A stretch of 64,000 nucleotides of DNA. Source: Rhodocyclaceae bacterium. GTDB lineage: Bacteria > Pseudomonadota > Gammaproteobacteria > Burkholderiales > Rhodocyclaceae. The notes beneath the pieces were generated by a model. The model saw nothing but the letters and a program-made list of their open reading frames with translations. It made no database searches and was not told where the DNA came from. Positions 54,464 through 63,088 of this stretch are shown here, in pieces. The position numbers and the translations under genes were made by a program. The stretch lies in assembly GCA_016791145.1 (NCBI GenBank), contig JAEUNJ010000069.1, positions 27,022 through 91,021 on the forward strand, read 5' to 3'. Numbering within the stretch: position 1 is the first letter of the stretch; each line of letters starts with the position of its first letter.

Positions 54464-56761
54464 TCAGGCCTCCGCCGGGGCGGGCAGCGGCGCCGACAGC
54501 GGCAGGTGGATGAAGAAGCAGGTGCCGTCCTGGCTCGCCACCCGGACCTTGCCGCCGAGCGCCTGGGTGACCACGTTGTGCACGATGTGCAGGCCGAGCC
54601 CCGTTCCCCCCTTGCCCATCCGGGTCGTCACGAAGGGATCGAAGACCCGCGGCAGCAAGGCCTCCGGAATCCCCACCCCGTCGTCGGCCACCCGCAGCAC
54701 CATCGCGTCCGGGCCTTCCCGCTCCGCCTCGATGCGGATCGTCCCCCGCAGGCGCCCCTCGAAGGCATGCGCCGCGGCGTTGGCGATCAGGTTGGTCAGG
54801 ACCTGGCCCAGGGCCCCCGGGTAGCTGTCCAGCGCGATGTCCGCCGGCACCTGCACCTCGATCGTCGCCACGCAATGCCGCAGCTGCGGGCCCAGGGTGA
54901 GGAGGATCTCGTCCACCACCTCGCGCAGGTGGAAGCGGCGGCGCTGGTTGCTGGTCTGGTCCACCGCCACCTGCTTGAAGCTGGCGATCAGTTCCGCCGC
55001 CCGTCCCAGGTTGCGCGCCGCGATCTCCGAGCCGGTGTCCACGCTGCGCAGGAAGTCGTCCAGGGCCGACCGCTTCAGCCCCGCCGCGGAACGCGCCTTG
55101 AACTCGGCCGTGGCGTCGCGCAGCGTGGTGACCGCCATCACCCCGTTGCCGATCGGCGTGTTGAGCTCGTGGGCGACGCCGGCCACCAGGGCTCCCAGGG
55201 ACGCCTGCTTCTCCACCCGCACCAGTTCCTCCTGGGCCGCCTGCAGGTTCTCCAGCGTCCGCGACAGCGCCTCGTTCGTCCCGCGCAGCTGCTCCGTCCG
55301 CTGCAGCACCCGTTCCTCCAGTTCCGTGTTCAGGGCGCGGACCTCCGCCTCGATGCGGCGCTTCTCCGTGATGTCCTCGGCGACCCACAGGCTCCACAGG
55401 CGGCCCCGGCGGCGCACCACCCGGGCCTGCACGCTCGCCAGGAAGCGGCTGCCGTCCTTGCGCAGCAGCCGGGCCTCCATGCGGATGTCCTGGCCCTCGT
55501 CGAGCCGGCGCAGCACTTCCTCGGCGTCGGCGCGGTCGTCCCAGACCCGCAGGTCCCGGCCGGTGCTGCCCACCAGTTCCTCCCGCGGGTGGCCGAGCAG
55601 CCGCACCATGCTGTCATTGACCTTGACGATCTGCCGGCTGCCCGCATCGGCCGCGAGCATCGCCACCGGCGAGGCGTCGAAGATCGTCTCCAGTTCCTTC
55701 TCCCGGTCCCGCAGGGCCTCCGCCATCCGGCCCAGGTCCTCCGAGAGGGCGTTCAACTCCGCCACCCGGCCGCGCGGCCATTCCCCCGCCTCGCCTCCCT
55801 CGGCCACGCGCCGGGTGCGCTCGGCGATGGCGCTGATCGGCCGCGCCATCCAGGTGGCCCAGAGCACCGCCAGCAGCAGGCCCAGCACCAGGGAGCCGGC
55901 GAAGGCGGCCGCCGCCAGCCAGAGGGTGGCCGCCGCCTGGGGGTTTGCCAGGCCGGCCGGCGCCCGCACCAGGAAGAACCAGTCCAGGCGCCGGGAATGG
56001 GCGATGGCGGCATCGAAGGTGCGTCCCTCGAACTCCAGACTGTCCGGCGCGAAATCCCGTTTCAGGGCGCGATCGAACAGGGGCAGCGCGGAGAGGTTCA
56101 CCACGCCGACCCGGGCCGGGGATTCGCTGTCGGCGAGGATCTCGCCCGCCCGGTCGAGCAGCCACACGGCGCTGCCCCGCCTTCCCGCCGCGGAATGGAC
56201 GACCCGCAGCACGTGCGGCAGCGAGACCTCGCCGATCAGGGCCCCGTCGGCCACCGGAATGGCCACCCCGACGGTGATGACGCCCGAGACCGGCGACAGG
56301 TACTTGTCGCTCCAGGTCACCGCCTGCCGCTCCATCACGCGGCGGAACAGCCGGTCCCCCGAGAAGTCGTTGTCGGCCACCTCCCCCTGCCCGGCGCGGC
56401 CCGGCCCCGGCGCCACCGCCACCTGCCGGACCCGTCCGGCCGCATCCAGGTGGTAGATCGCGGTGAAGGCCCCGCTGCGGATGATGGCGTACTCGATCAG
56501 CGCCTGGGCGCCGTCGTCCCCCTGCATGCGCAGCACCGCCGCCAGCAGGTCCAGCTGGGTTTCCAGGGCGCCCAGCAGGGCCTCGGTCCGCTGCGCCAGG
56601 CCGTCTCCCTGGGCATGCAGTTCCGCCCGGGATTCCTCGGTGATCTGCGGCAGGCGGTAGAGCAGCACCGCCGTGCCGATGAGCGCGAAGGCGGCCGCCA
56701 GGGCGGCGGCCAGCAGCCAGATCAGCAGGGTGCGCAGCCGCCACTGGGCCCGGGCCGTCAT
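54464..56761 (-). CDS. Cache-HAMP-PAS sensor histidine kinase
   Basis: A 765-residue membrane kinase. Helix 1 (about 13-33) and helix 2 (about 265-288) flank a large periplasmic double-Cache-like region (FTAIYHLDAAGRVRQVAV, SDKYLSPVSGVITVGVAIPV). HAMP and PAS (FDASPVAMLAADAGSRQ) follow, then a coiled coil, a HisKA variant with GVAHELNTPIGN, and an ATPase domain with NLIANAAAHAF and GKGGTGLGLHIVHNVV. The ATG at 56761 overlaps the stop of the binding-lipoprotein gene. The lipoprotein may present its ligand to the Cache region, and the receiver protein encoded first in the operon may be the partner (inference). Confidence 0.92.
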   Translation of the reverse strand: MTARAQWRLRTLLIWLLAAALAAAFALIGTAVLLYRLPQITEESRAELHAQGDGLAQRTEALLGALETQLDLLAAVLRMQGDDGAQALIEYAIIRSGAFTAIYHLDAAGRVRQVAVAPGPGRAGQGEVADNDFSGDRLFRRVMERQAVTWSDKYLSPVSGVITVGVAIPVADGALIGEVSLPHVLRVVHSAAGRRGSAVWLLDRAGEILADSESPARVGVVNLSALPLFDRALKRDFAPDSLEFEGRTFDAAIAHSRRLDWFFLVRAPAGLANPQAAATLWLAAAAFAGSLVLGLLLAVLWATWMARPISAIAERTRRVAEGGEAGEWPRGRVAELNALSEDLGRMAEALRDREKELETIFDASPVAMLAADAGSRQIVKVNDSMVRLLGHPREELVGSTGRDLRVWDDRADAEEVLRRLDEGQDIRMEARLLRKDGSRFLASVQARVVRRRGRLWSLWVAEDITEKRRIEAEVRALNTELEERVLQRTEQLRGTNEALSRTLENLQAAQEELVRVEKQASLGALVAGVAHELNTPIGNGVMAVTTLRDATAEFKARSAAGLKRSALDDFLRSVDTGSEIAARNLGRAAELIASFKQVAVDQTSNQRRRFHLREVVDEILLTLGPQLRHCVATIEVQVPADIALDSYPGALGQVLTNLIANAAAHAFEGRLRGTIRIEAEREGPDAMVLRVADDGVGIPEALLPRVFDPFVTTRMGKGGTGLGLHIVHNVVTQALGGKVRVASQDGTCFFIHLPLSAPLPAPAEA

Positions 56762-57855
56762 GGCTCCGTCGCGAACCGCCCGTCCCTCACGACGACATGG
56801 TGGGCCACGCGCTCGGTGTCGCCGTTGGCGTCGAACGTCACCGGCCGCTGGAGGCCGTCGAAGGGCCCCAGCCGGATCAGGGCCTCCTTCAGCGGCATGC
56901 CGGCCGGCCGCCGGGCCAGGGCCTGGAGCACGACCGCACCGGCATCGAAGGTCAGCACGCTGCCGAAGACCGGCTCCCGCCCGAAGCGGCGGGTGTAGGT
57001 GTCCCGGAAGGTGAGGAAGCGATCGGACTTGTCCTCCCGGTCGTAGTTCTGCACCAGCGCCATCCCCTCGACGGCGCGCCCCCCCAGTTCGATCAACTGG
57101 TCCGTGCCCGCCCATTCGGCGGCGATCAGCGGCAGCCCCGGCCGATGCTTGCGGGCCTGCTGGGCCAGGCGGGCGGAGTCCACCGCATTGGCGACGAACA
57201 GCAGGGCGTCCGGCCCGGCCGCCACCAGTTCCCCGACGACGGGACCGTGGTCCTCGTTCGCCGAGGCGAAGAAGCGGACCGCGACCACCTTCCCGCCGCC
57301 CGCCTCGAAGGCCGCGCGGTATTCGTTCAGCCAGCTCTCCGAGAAGGACCGGTTGTCGGCGCTGGCGGCCACGCCGATGCGGCGGATCCCCTTGTCCAGG
57401 CTGCGCCGGGCGTAGGCCCGGCCGTTGTCGCGGGTGGTCCAGTTCATGCGGAACAGCAGGTCGTCCTTGCCGTGGAACTTGACCGCCGACGCGGTGGGCG
57501 ACACCAGCACGACGCCCGCCTTCTCGGTCACCGGCTGGATCGTCTCCGCCATGGTCGTCGTCATGGGGCCGATGATGGCGTCCACCCGCGCCGCCACCAG
57601 TTCCTCGGCCGCCGCCCGCGCCGTTGCCGCGTTGTCCCCGGTATTGCGCACCAGGATCTCCACCGGCCGCCCCGGAATGCCCTGGTCGCGCAGGCGCTCG
57701 ACGGCCAGGGTGAGGCCGTTGCGCCCGGCCTCCGCCAGGTCCGTGGACCGTCCGGTCAGCTCCCCGATGAAGCCGATGCGCAGCGGTTCCTGCTTGCCGC
57801 AGCCGGCGAGGAGGGCCGCCAGCAGCAGGGCGGCCGCCCCCGGCCAGGCCCTCAC
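56758..57855 (-). CDS. Periplasmic binding lipoprotein, Leu/Ile/Val-type (Peripla_BP_6)
   Basis: A 365-residue type I periplasmic binding protein. The N-terminus (AAALLLAALLAGCGKQ) has the lipobox LAGC, so it is anchored as a lipoprotein. The two-lobed LivJ-like fold shows IGFIGELTGRSTDLAEAGRNG, VDAIIGPMTTTMAETIQPV and VLVSPTASAVKFHGKDDLLFRM. It has no ABC permease next to it. Instead it sits between an EAL response regulator and a sensor kinase with 4-base overlaps on both sides, as a sensory co-protein would. The start is a GTG at 57855, inside the stop of the upstream gene. Confidence 0.9.
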   Translation of the reverse strand: MRAWPGAAALLLAALLAGCGKQEPLRIGFIGELTGRSTDLAEAGRNGLTLAVERLRDQGIPGRPVEILVRNTGDNAATARAAAEELVAARVDAIIGPMTTTMAETIQPVTEKAGVVLVSPTASAVKFHGKDDLLFRMNWTTRDNGRAYARRSLDKGIRRIGVAASADNRSFSESWLNEYRAAFEAGGGKVVAVRFFASANEDHGPVVGELVAAGPDALLFVANAVDSARLAQQARKHRPGLPLIAAEWAGTDQLIELGGRAVEGMALVQNYDREDKSDRFLTFRDTYTRRFGREPVFGSVLTFDAGAVVLQALARRPAGMPLKEALIRLGPFDGLQRPVTFDANGDTERVAHHVVVRDGRFATEP

Positions 57856-60074
57856 CGGGGGACCGCCGCGTGCCAGGCCAGCAGGGCGTCCTCCCCCATC
57901 GGTTCGGCGAAATGGTAGCCCTGGACCTCGTCGCAGCCGAACTGTTCCAGCAGCGGCAGGACCGCCGGGTCGTCCACGCCCTCGGCCACCACCCGCATCC
58001 CCAGTTCCCGGGCGAGGCGGATGATGGTGCGCGCGATGCGCCGGCCCTGGCCCTCCCGCGACATGGAGTGGACGAATGAGCGGTCGATCTTCAGCCGCGA
58101 GGCCGGCAGCCGCTCCAGGTAGGAAAGGGAGGAGTAGCCCGTCCCGAAGTCGTCGATGGCCAGCGCGATGCCCATCCCGCGCAGGGCCCCGAGCACCTCC
58201 AGCGCCACCTCCAGGCCCCCGAGGGCCACCGATTCGGTGATCTCGAATTCGACGAACCGCGGGTCCGTGCCCGTGTCGCCCAGGGCGTTGCGGACCAGTT
58301 CCGGGAATCCCGGCTGGCGCAGCTGCACCGGCGAGATGTTGACCGACATGCGCAGGTCCGCCAGGCCCGCCGCGTGCAGGCGGCCGAGGGCCGAGAAGGA
58401 TTCCTCCAGCAGCCACCGCCCCAGGTTCACGATCAGCCCCGACTGCTCCGCGATGGGGATGAAGCGGTCCGGCGGCACCAGCTTGCCGTCCTCCCGGCGC
58501 CAGCGCATCAGCGCCTCGACGCCCACCATCCGGCCGCTGCCCAGTTCCAGCAGCGGCTGGTAGACCAGGTGGAGCTGCCGGTCGTCGAACCCGATCCTGA
58601 GGTCGCGCAGCATGGTCGCCCGCTCGCGCGACTCCAGGCCGATGTCCCGCGAGTAGGTCACCGACTGGCCGATGCCGGCCGTCTTCGCCCGCTTCAGCGC
58701 CAGGTAGCCGTCCTTCAGGTATTCGGCGCCTTCCCGGTAGGGCATCTCCAGCGGCACGAAGCCGGCGCACACCGACACCGGGTGGCTCACGTCCTGGATC
58801 GTGAAGGGCTCGGCGAAGCAGCGCCGCAGGGTTTCCGGGTTCACCCGGTCCGGCGGCCCGAGCAGGGCGAAGGCGTCGCCCTCGAGCCGGGCGATGAAGG
58901 CATCGGCCACGAAGGCGGCGCGCAGGCGCTGGGCCATGGCGCGCAGCAGGTCGTCGCCGTAGGAGTTGCCGAGGATGTCGTTCACCACCGCGAACTGGTC
59001 CACGTCGATGACCGCCAGCACCATGGGCTTCCTGCCCGGCTGGCGCGCGTGGACGCTCAGCTGCCCGATGAAGGCCGTCCGGTTCGGAAGCTCCGTCTGC
59101 CGGTCCACGAAGGCCTCCCGGCGCAGTTCGCTCACCAGGTCCACGTTCTTCGCGCAGAGCGCGATGTTGGTGCAGAAGACGTTCAGCAGGTGCCGGTCCA
59201 CGTCGGCGATGGGCACCGCCGAATCGACGAAGGCGGCGAAGCCCTCCCGCTCCGACTTGCGGAAGTAGAGGACCACGCTGTGCGGATTGATGATGCTCTG
59301 CCGGCGCACCAGCACGTCGGCCAGCGCGTAGGCGATCCGCCGGTCCTCGAAATCCGACAGGCGCTGCTGCATCATGTTGCGGAAGCGCCCCGCCGCGGCG
59401 ATGACCCGGTACTGGCGGGGCCCGAAGTCGCCGTGCGGCTCCTCGGCCGCCGCGCAGACCAGTCCCTCCGGCGTCACGCCGATCAGCGACGCGATCTGCG
59501 TGATCACCCCCTCCGCGAAGGCCTGCATGCCCTGCTCGGCGATGAACTGGTTGCTCGCCGAGATGATCTTCTCCAGGCCGCGCCGGCTGGACTCCATGCG
59601 CAGGAGCTGGTCGTAGGAGCGGATGGCCGACGTGAGGGCCGTGAACAGCTTGTTGCGGGTCAGCTCGCCCTTCGTCTTGTAGTCGTTGATGTCGTAGCGG
59701 GTGATCGTGTCGGTCTCCGGCGCGTGGCCGGGCTGGCCCGTGCGCAGGATGATGCGCGTGTTGACCGCCTTCAGGTCGTTGCGGATGGCATCGACGGTGC
59801 GCAGGCCCGCGTCGTCGGTTTCCATCACCACGTCGAGGAGGATCACCGCCATCTCCGGCTCGGAGCGCAGCAGGGCCAGGGCCTCCGCGCCGCTGCGGGC
59901 GTGCATCAGCTTCAGCGGCCGGTCGAGGATCCGCGTGCCGCCGAGGGCGAACTCCGTCGCCTCGTGCACGCCCTCGTCGTCGTCCACGACCAGCACCCGC
60001 CAGGCCAGCTCCGGCGTTGCCGACTCCCCCGCGGATTCCTCGGCCACGAAGACGATATCGTCGTCTTCAGACAT
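57852..60074 (-). CDS. REC-DUF3369-GGDEF(degenerate)-EAL response regulator
   Basis: A 740-residue protein. The receiver domain (RVLVVDDDEGVHEATEFAL, acceptor in VILLDVVMETDDAG) is followed by the DUF3369 region that starts at YDINDYKTKGELTRNKLFTALT. The GGDEF fold has LEGDAF in place of GGDEF, so cyclase activity is unlikely. The EAL domain is intact ([44 protein letters not shown]), suggesting a c-di-GMP phosphodiesterase. The ATG at 60074 has GGAGG close upstream. It leads the three-gene operon with the lipoprotein and the kinase. Confidence 0.92.
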   Translation of the reverse strand: MSEDDDIVFVAEESAGESATPELAWRVLVVDDDEGVHEATEFALGGTRILDRPLKLMHARSGAEALALLRSEPEMAVILLDVVMETDDAGLRTVDAIRNDLKAVNTRIILRTGQPGHAPETDTITRYDINDYKTKGELTRNKLFTALTSAIRSYDQLLRMESSRRGLEKIISASNQFIAEQGMQAFAEGVITQIASLIGVTPEGLVCAAAEEPHGDFGPRQYRVIAAAGRFRNMMQQRLSDFEDRRIAYALADVLVRRQSIINPHSVVLYFRKSEREGFAAFVDSAVPIADVDRHLLNVFCTNIALCAKNVDLVSELRREAFVDRQTELPNRTAFIGQLSVHARQPGRKPMVLAVIDVDQFAVVNDILGNSYGDDLLRAMAQRLRAAFVADAFIARLEGDAFALLGPPDRVNPETLRRCFAEPFTIQDVSHPVSVCAGFVPLEMPYREGAEYLKDGYLALKRAKTAGIGQSVTYSRDIGLESRERATMLRDLRIGFDDRQLHLVYQPLLELGSGRMVGVEALMRWRREDGKLVPPDRFIPIAEQSGLIVNLGRWLLEESFSALGRLHAAGLADLRMSVNISPVQLRQPGFPELVRNALGDTGTDPRFVEFEITESVALGGLEVALEVLGALRGMGIALAIDDFGTGYSSLSYLERLPASRLKIDRSFVHSMSREGQGRRIARTIIRLARELGMRVVAEGVDDPAVLPLLEQFGCDEVQGYHFAEPMGEDALLAWHAAVPR

Positions 60075-60121
60075 GTTCCCTCCTCCCCGCCGTTCCCACC
60101 ATCCCCGGCGCATCGTCCGGA

Positions 60122-60127
60122 ATTATA
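60122..60127 (-). promoter_or_regulatory. -10 element before the REC-DUF3369-EAL operon
   Basis: A perfect TATAAT on the minus strand, 47 bases before the ATG at 60074, in a short AT-rich spot. The -35 position has no recognisable TTGACA, so an activator may be needed. Confidence 0.5.
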
Positions 60128-60208
60128 ACTTTGGGCATAGTGTTCCGGCGCCTTCCCGCGTGCCCGCATGCGTGGATTCCGCGCCCGGGTGAGGAAAAAG
60201 TCAAGGTG

Positions 60209-60226
60209 CTCCCTGATCTCAGGGAG
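60209..60226 (-). terminator. Possible terminator of the gentisate operon
   Basis: CTCCCTGA/TCAGGGAG is a perfect palindrome, 135 bases past the stop of nagK. On the minus strand it is followed after 9 bases by CTTTTTCC. The distance makes it weaker than a classic terminator. Confidence 0.4.
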
Positions 60227-60360
60227 GCGCGCGGACGGAAGACGGCGCCGGCCGGCGCCGGGCGGCGCCCCGCATCGCCCGGAACGGGGGGCGGGGAGGG
60301 GCGGGGGCCGTTCGGGCTCCCCGTCCGCCGGGCCGGCGGGGGAGCCCCGGGCGCCGCCGC

Positions 60361-61062
60361 CTACTCGGCGGCGCCGACGGCCAGGGCGATGCCGCCGACC
60401 CCGGCGATGGAGCCCTCGATGCGGTCGCCGGCCACCACCGGGCCGACGCCCTCGGGCGTTCCCGTGTAGACCAGGTCCCCGGGTTCCAGGTGGTAGTAGC
60501 GCGACAGGTGGGCGAGCAGCGCCGGCACCCCGTGGATCAGCAGCGACAGGTCGGAGGACTGCTTCGTCTGGCCGTTCACCCGCAGTTCGATGACCCCACT
60601 GGCGGGATGGCCGCACTGGTCCGCCGGCACGATCTCGGAAAGCACCGCCGACTGCTCGAAATCCTTGCCCAGGTCCCAGGGCCGGCGCTGTTCCCGGGCC
60701 GCGAGCTGCAGGTCGCGGCGGGTCATGTCCAGGCCGCAGGCATAGCCGAACACGTGGCCCAGGGCCGCCTCCTCGTCGATCCGGAAGCCGGCCTTGCCCA
60801 CCGCCACCACCAGTTCCATCTCGTAGTGGTAGTTCCCCGTGCCCGGCGGGTAGGGCACCGTGGCGCCGGAGGGCACGTAGTCGCCGGCCGCCTTGGTGAA
60901 GTAGAAGGGCGCCTCCCGGTCCACGGCCACGCCCATCTCCTTCGCATGGGCCTCGTAGTTGCGGCCGACGCAGAAGATGCGGCGGATGGGGAAGCGGGCG
61001 GCGGTGCCGCGCACCGGCGCGGAAACCACGGCCGGCGGGGCGAAGCAGTAATCGTTGCTCAT
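60361..61062 (-). CDS. nagK: Fumarylpyruvate hydrolase (FAH family)
   Basis: A 233-residue enzyme of the fumarylacetoacetate hydrolase fold that splits fumarylpyruvate into fumarate and pyruvate, the last step of the gentisate route. It has the typical RIFCVGRNYEAHAKEMG, the PFYFTKAAGDYV loop, the metal-binding YHYEMELVVAVGK (E-x-E), GYACGLDMTRRDLQ and TGTPEGVGPVVAGD. It lies 52 bases after nagI on the same strand, so the assignment to this pathway is firm. No maleylpyruvate isomerase gene is adjacent. Confidence 0.92.
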   Translation of the reverse strand: MSNDYCFAPPAVVSAPVRGTAARFPIRRIFCVGRNYEAHAKEMGVAVDREAPFYFTKAAGDYVPSGATVPYPPGTGNYHYEMELVVAVGKAGFRIDEEAALGHVFGYACGLDMTRRDLQLAAREQRRPWDLGKDFEQSAVLSEIVPADQCGHPASGVIELRVNGQTKQSSDLSLLIHGVPALLAHLSRYYHLEPGDLVYTGTPEGVGPVVAGDRIEGSIAGVGGIALAVGAAE

Positions 61063-61114
61063 GGGGGACCTCGTTCTCTGTCTGGGGGGGTGGGGCCGTG
61101 CGCGCGCCGGCCGC

Positions 61115-62161
61115 CTATTCGAAGACCTCGTAGATGCCCAGCTTCCGGTGCAGGGGCGCGTCGTCCACCATGAACAGGAAGGCGGGCTGCGTCCCCGAGC
61201 CGTTGGCCAGCGTCACCTCGGCGTGGGTCGGCACCGCCATGGTATCGGCTTCCCCGAAGGCATGGGTGACCCCGTCGATGCCCGCCGTGCCGCCGCCCTC
61301 CACCCCGTGCAGAACGCAGGAGGCGGAGCGGCGCTTCAGCCGGATCTCCTGGCCCGGCCGCAGCATGACGGCCGAGAAGCCCAGCGTGCGCAGGCACTCG
61401 CGGCCCGTCTCCGGGTTCACGTAGGCCACGTGCACCAGTTGGTCCTTCGGCGTCACCCCGGCCAGCGCGGTGAGGGTCTGCTTCACCTCCTTCCAGGGGA
61501 AGCGCAGCAGCGGGTAGTCGGTGCGCTGTTCGCCCAGCGTGTCGTAGGGGATCACGCCGCCCTGCCGGAAGCGCCCATTGCCGTGGCCGGCCGGCTTGTC
61601 CACGGCCTGGGACCCGCCCTCGATGCAGTAGGAGGCCTCGATGCCGTAGATGACGGGAAGGTCGAGCGCGTCCAGCCAGACCACCGGGCCCTGGCCCTCG
61701 TGGCCGTGCTCGTGCCAGAGGCCCGGCGGGGTCAGGATCAGGTCGCCCTTCTCCATGGGCAGCTTCTCCCCGTTCACGATCGTGAAACCGCCGTTGCCCT
61801 CCACCACGAAGCGCACCGCGGTGGGCGTATGCCGGTGGTTCGGCGCCGTCTCGCCCGGCAGGATCAGCTGCAGGCCGATGTAGATGGTCGGCGTCGCCTG
61901 CATCGCCTCCAGGCCCAGGCCCGGGTTGCAGAGCACCACCACGCGGCGCTCGGCCTTCTCGATCGGCGTCAGCTCGCCGGCCCGCATCAGGTCCGGCCGC
62001 ACGTCGGCATAGCGCCAGAGGACGGGCTGCGTCCTCCTGGCCGGCCGGCCGTAGGGCAGCACGGCGCGCAGCGAGGGCCACAGGGGCAGCGTGTTCTTCG
62101 CCACCAGGCCGTCGTAGTAGTCCTTCGGCAGGTCCTCGACCCGTCCCAGTTCGGTGCTCAT
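61115..62161 (-). CDS. nagI: Gentisate 1,2-dioxygenase
   Basis: A 348-residue bicupin that opens the ring of gentisate to maleylpyruvate using Fe(II) and O2. The N-terminal cupin has the iron ligands in [16 protein letters not shown] and WHEHGHEG. The C-terminal cupin ([23 protein letters not shown]) lacks a full metal set, as is usual. Length is normal (about 345). The ATG at 62161 has AAGGAG upstream. It is divergent from a MarR gene across a palindrome-bearing promoter, so it is probably repressed in the absence of 3-hydroxybenzoate or gentisate (inference). Confidence 0.95.
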   Translation of the reverse strand: MSTELGRVEDLPKDYYDGLVAKNTLPLWPSLRAVLPYGRPARRTQPVLWRYADVRPDLMRAGELTPIEKAERRVVVLCNPGLGLEAMQATPTIYIGLQLILPGETAPNHRHTPTAVRFVVEGNGGFTIVNGEKLPMEKGDLILTPPGLWHEHGHEGQGPVVWLDALDLPVIYGIEASYCIEGGSQAVDKPAGHGNGRFRQGGVIPYDTLGEQRTDYPLLRFPWKEVKQTLTALAGVTPKDQLVHVAYVNPETGRECLRTLGFSAVMLRPGQEIRLKRRSASCVLHGVEGGGTAGIDGVTHAFGEADTMAVPTHAEVTLANGSGTQPAFLFMVDDAPLHRKLGIYEVFE

Positions 62162-62233
62162 GGGTGTCTCCTTCCCCGCGGGGTGCGGCAGCTTGGGCGG
62201 TACCGGGTCCCCCCGGCCTTTGTCAGTGGGCTT

Positions 62234-62262
62234 ATCATTTCATATTGAAATAAATTTCGCAA
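62234..62262 (-). promoter_or_regulatory. Promoter of nagI
   Basis: On the minus strand TTGCGA (62262-62257), 17 bases, AATGAT (62239-62234). The spacer is AT-rich and holds the palindrome at 62237-62251. About 73 bases lie between the -10 and the nagI ATG. Confidence 0.5.
62237..62251. promoter_or_regulatory. Palindromic operator between nagI and marR
   Basis: ATTTCA-TAT-TGAAAT is a perfect 6-bp inverted repeat around three bases. Its size and AT content fit a MarR dimer site. It overlaps the nagI promoter spacer and lies 86 bases before the divergent marR ATG, so it could control both. Confidence 0.65.
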
Positions 62263-62336
62263 GCCCCGCCCTCCGGCGCTATGCTTCCTCCCGCAGCGAA
62301 CGCCATGCAATGCCCATCCATAGGGGCTAAACCGCC

Positions 62337-62843
62337 ATGTCCTCCCGACCACCACCGCGAAAGGCCGCCCGTAACACCGGAAAATCCCTTCCAGATGGAA
62401 GCGATTCCCTGGACCTGGAAGGCTACGTCCCCTACCTGCTGAACCAGGCCCACCGGGGCGTCCTGCGCGCCTTCGAGCCGGCCCTGGCCCCCCACGGCCT
62501 GAACCTGGCCGAATGGCGGGTCCTCGCCGTCCTCGCCCACCGGGGCCGCCTGCGCGTCGGCGACCTGGCCCTGGCCACCGGCCTGGAGCCGCCCACCCTC
62601 GTGCGCGTGCTCGCCGGGCTGGAATCCCGCGGCCGGGTCCGCCGCAGGCCTTCCGCCACCGACCGCCGGGCCACCGACGTGGAGGCCTCGGCCGCCGGCC
62701 GCGCCGCCGCCCGGGCCATCGTTCCCCTGGCCCGCCGGGTCGAGGCCGAGGCCCTGGCCGGCCTGACCGCCGACGAGGCGGAGTTCCTGCGCCGCCTCCT
62801 GCGCCGCCTGGTTCCCGCCGCGATGCAGCCTGAATCGCCCTGA
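62337..62843 (+). CDS. MarR-family transcriptional regulator (gentisate dioxygenase locus)
   Basis: A 168-residue winged-helix protein: YVPYLLNQAHRGVLRAFEPALAPHGLNLAEWRVLAVLAH, recognition helix LALATGLEPPTLVRVLAGLESRG and wing ATDRRATDV. It is divergent from nagI with a palindrome between them, the usual layout of a self-regulating MarR repressor. It differs clearly from the MarR near nagX (different N-terminus and wing), so the two halves of the pathway have separate regulators. Its last codons run through a dispersed repeat arm (62815-62839). Confidence 0.9.
   Translation: MSSRPPPRKAARNTGKSLPDGSDSLDLEGYVPYLLNQAHRGVLRAFEPALAPHGLNLAEWRVLAVLAHRGRLRVGDLALATGLEPPTLVRVLAGLESRGRVRRRPSATDRRATDVEASAAGRAAARAIVPLARRVEAEALAGLTADEAEFLRRLLRRLVPAAMQPESP
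62815..62839 (+). repeat. REP-related arm overlapping the end of marR
   Basis: This 25-base stretch matches 54404-54428 at 24 positions. It encodes the last residues of the MarR protein (PAAMQPES), so the repeat has been taken into the reading frame or supplied its stop. Confidence 0.5.
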
Positions 62844-62889
62844 TCGCGCCGGGCACGGCGCCCACCGGGGGCCGTGCCGAACGGATGCG

Positions 62890-62915
62890 CGGGAGCGGCG
62901 TCCCCGCCGCGATGG
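62890..62915 (+). repeat. REP-like hairpin, copy 3
   Basis: GGGAGCGGCGTCCCCGCCGC followed by GATGG forms a 6-bp GCGGCG/CGCCGC stem with a 4-base loop (62895-62910). The GGGAGCGG...CCGCGATG shape is that of REP elements known in Pseudomonas and other proteobacteria. It lies between marR and the sensor gene. Confidence 0.6.
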
Positions 62916-63006
62916 AAACCGGCCCGTCCCGGGAACGCCCGGACCCCGCTCCGCGGGGTTGCCCTGGAGCGCCACCGCGCCCCGGAAAGGCCCGGAAAAT
63001 TGTCGG

Positions 63007-63035
63007 TTGTCATTGCCCTGGCCTATGCCTAAGGT
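63007..63035 (+). promoter_or_regulatory. Possible promoter of the last sensor gene
   Basis: TTGTCA (63007-63012), 17 bases, TAAGGT (63030-63035), 54 bases before the ATG at 63089. The -35 is good and the -10 fair. Confidence 0.4.
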
Positions 63036-63088
63036 GAGAATGGGACAAACGGCATGAATGTTCCCGCCGCCCCGGAAAGGAGCACCGG

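Noticed and set aside
60114..60360. Possible small RNA or short gene between the EAL operon and nagK
   Set aside because: Only a -10 box and one hairpin are recognisable. No open frame with a ribosome site and no conserved RNA motif is seen.
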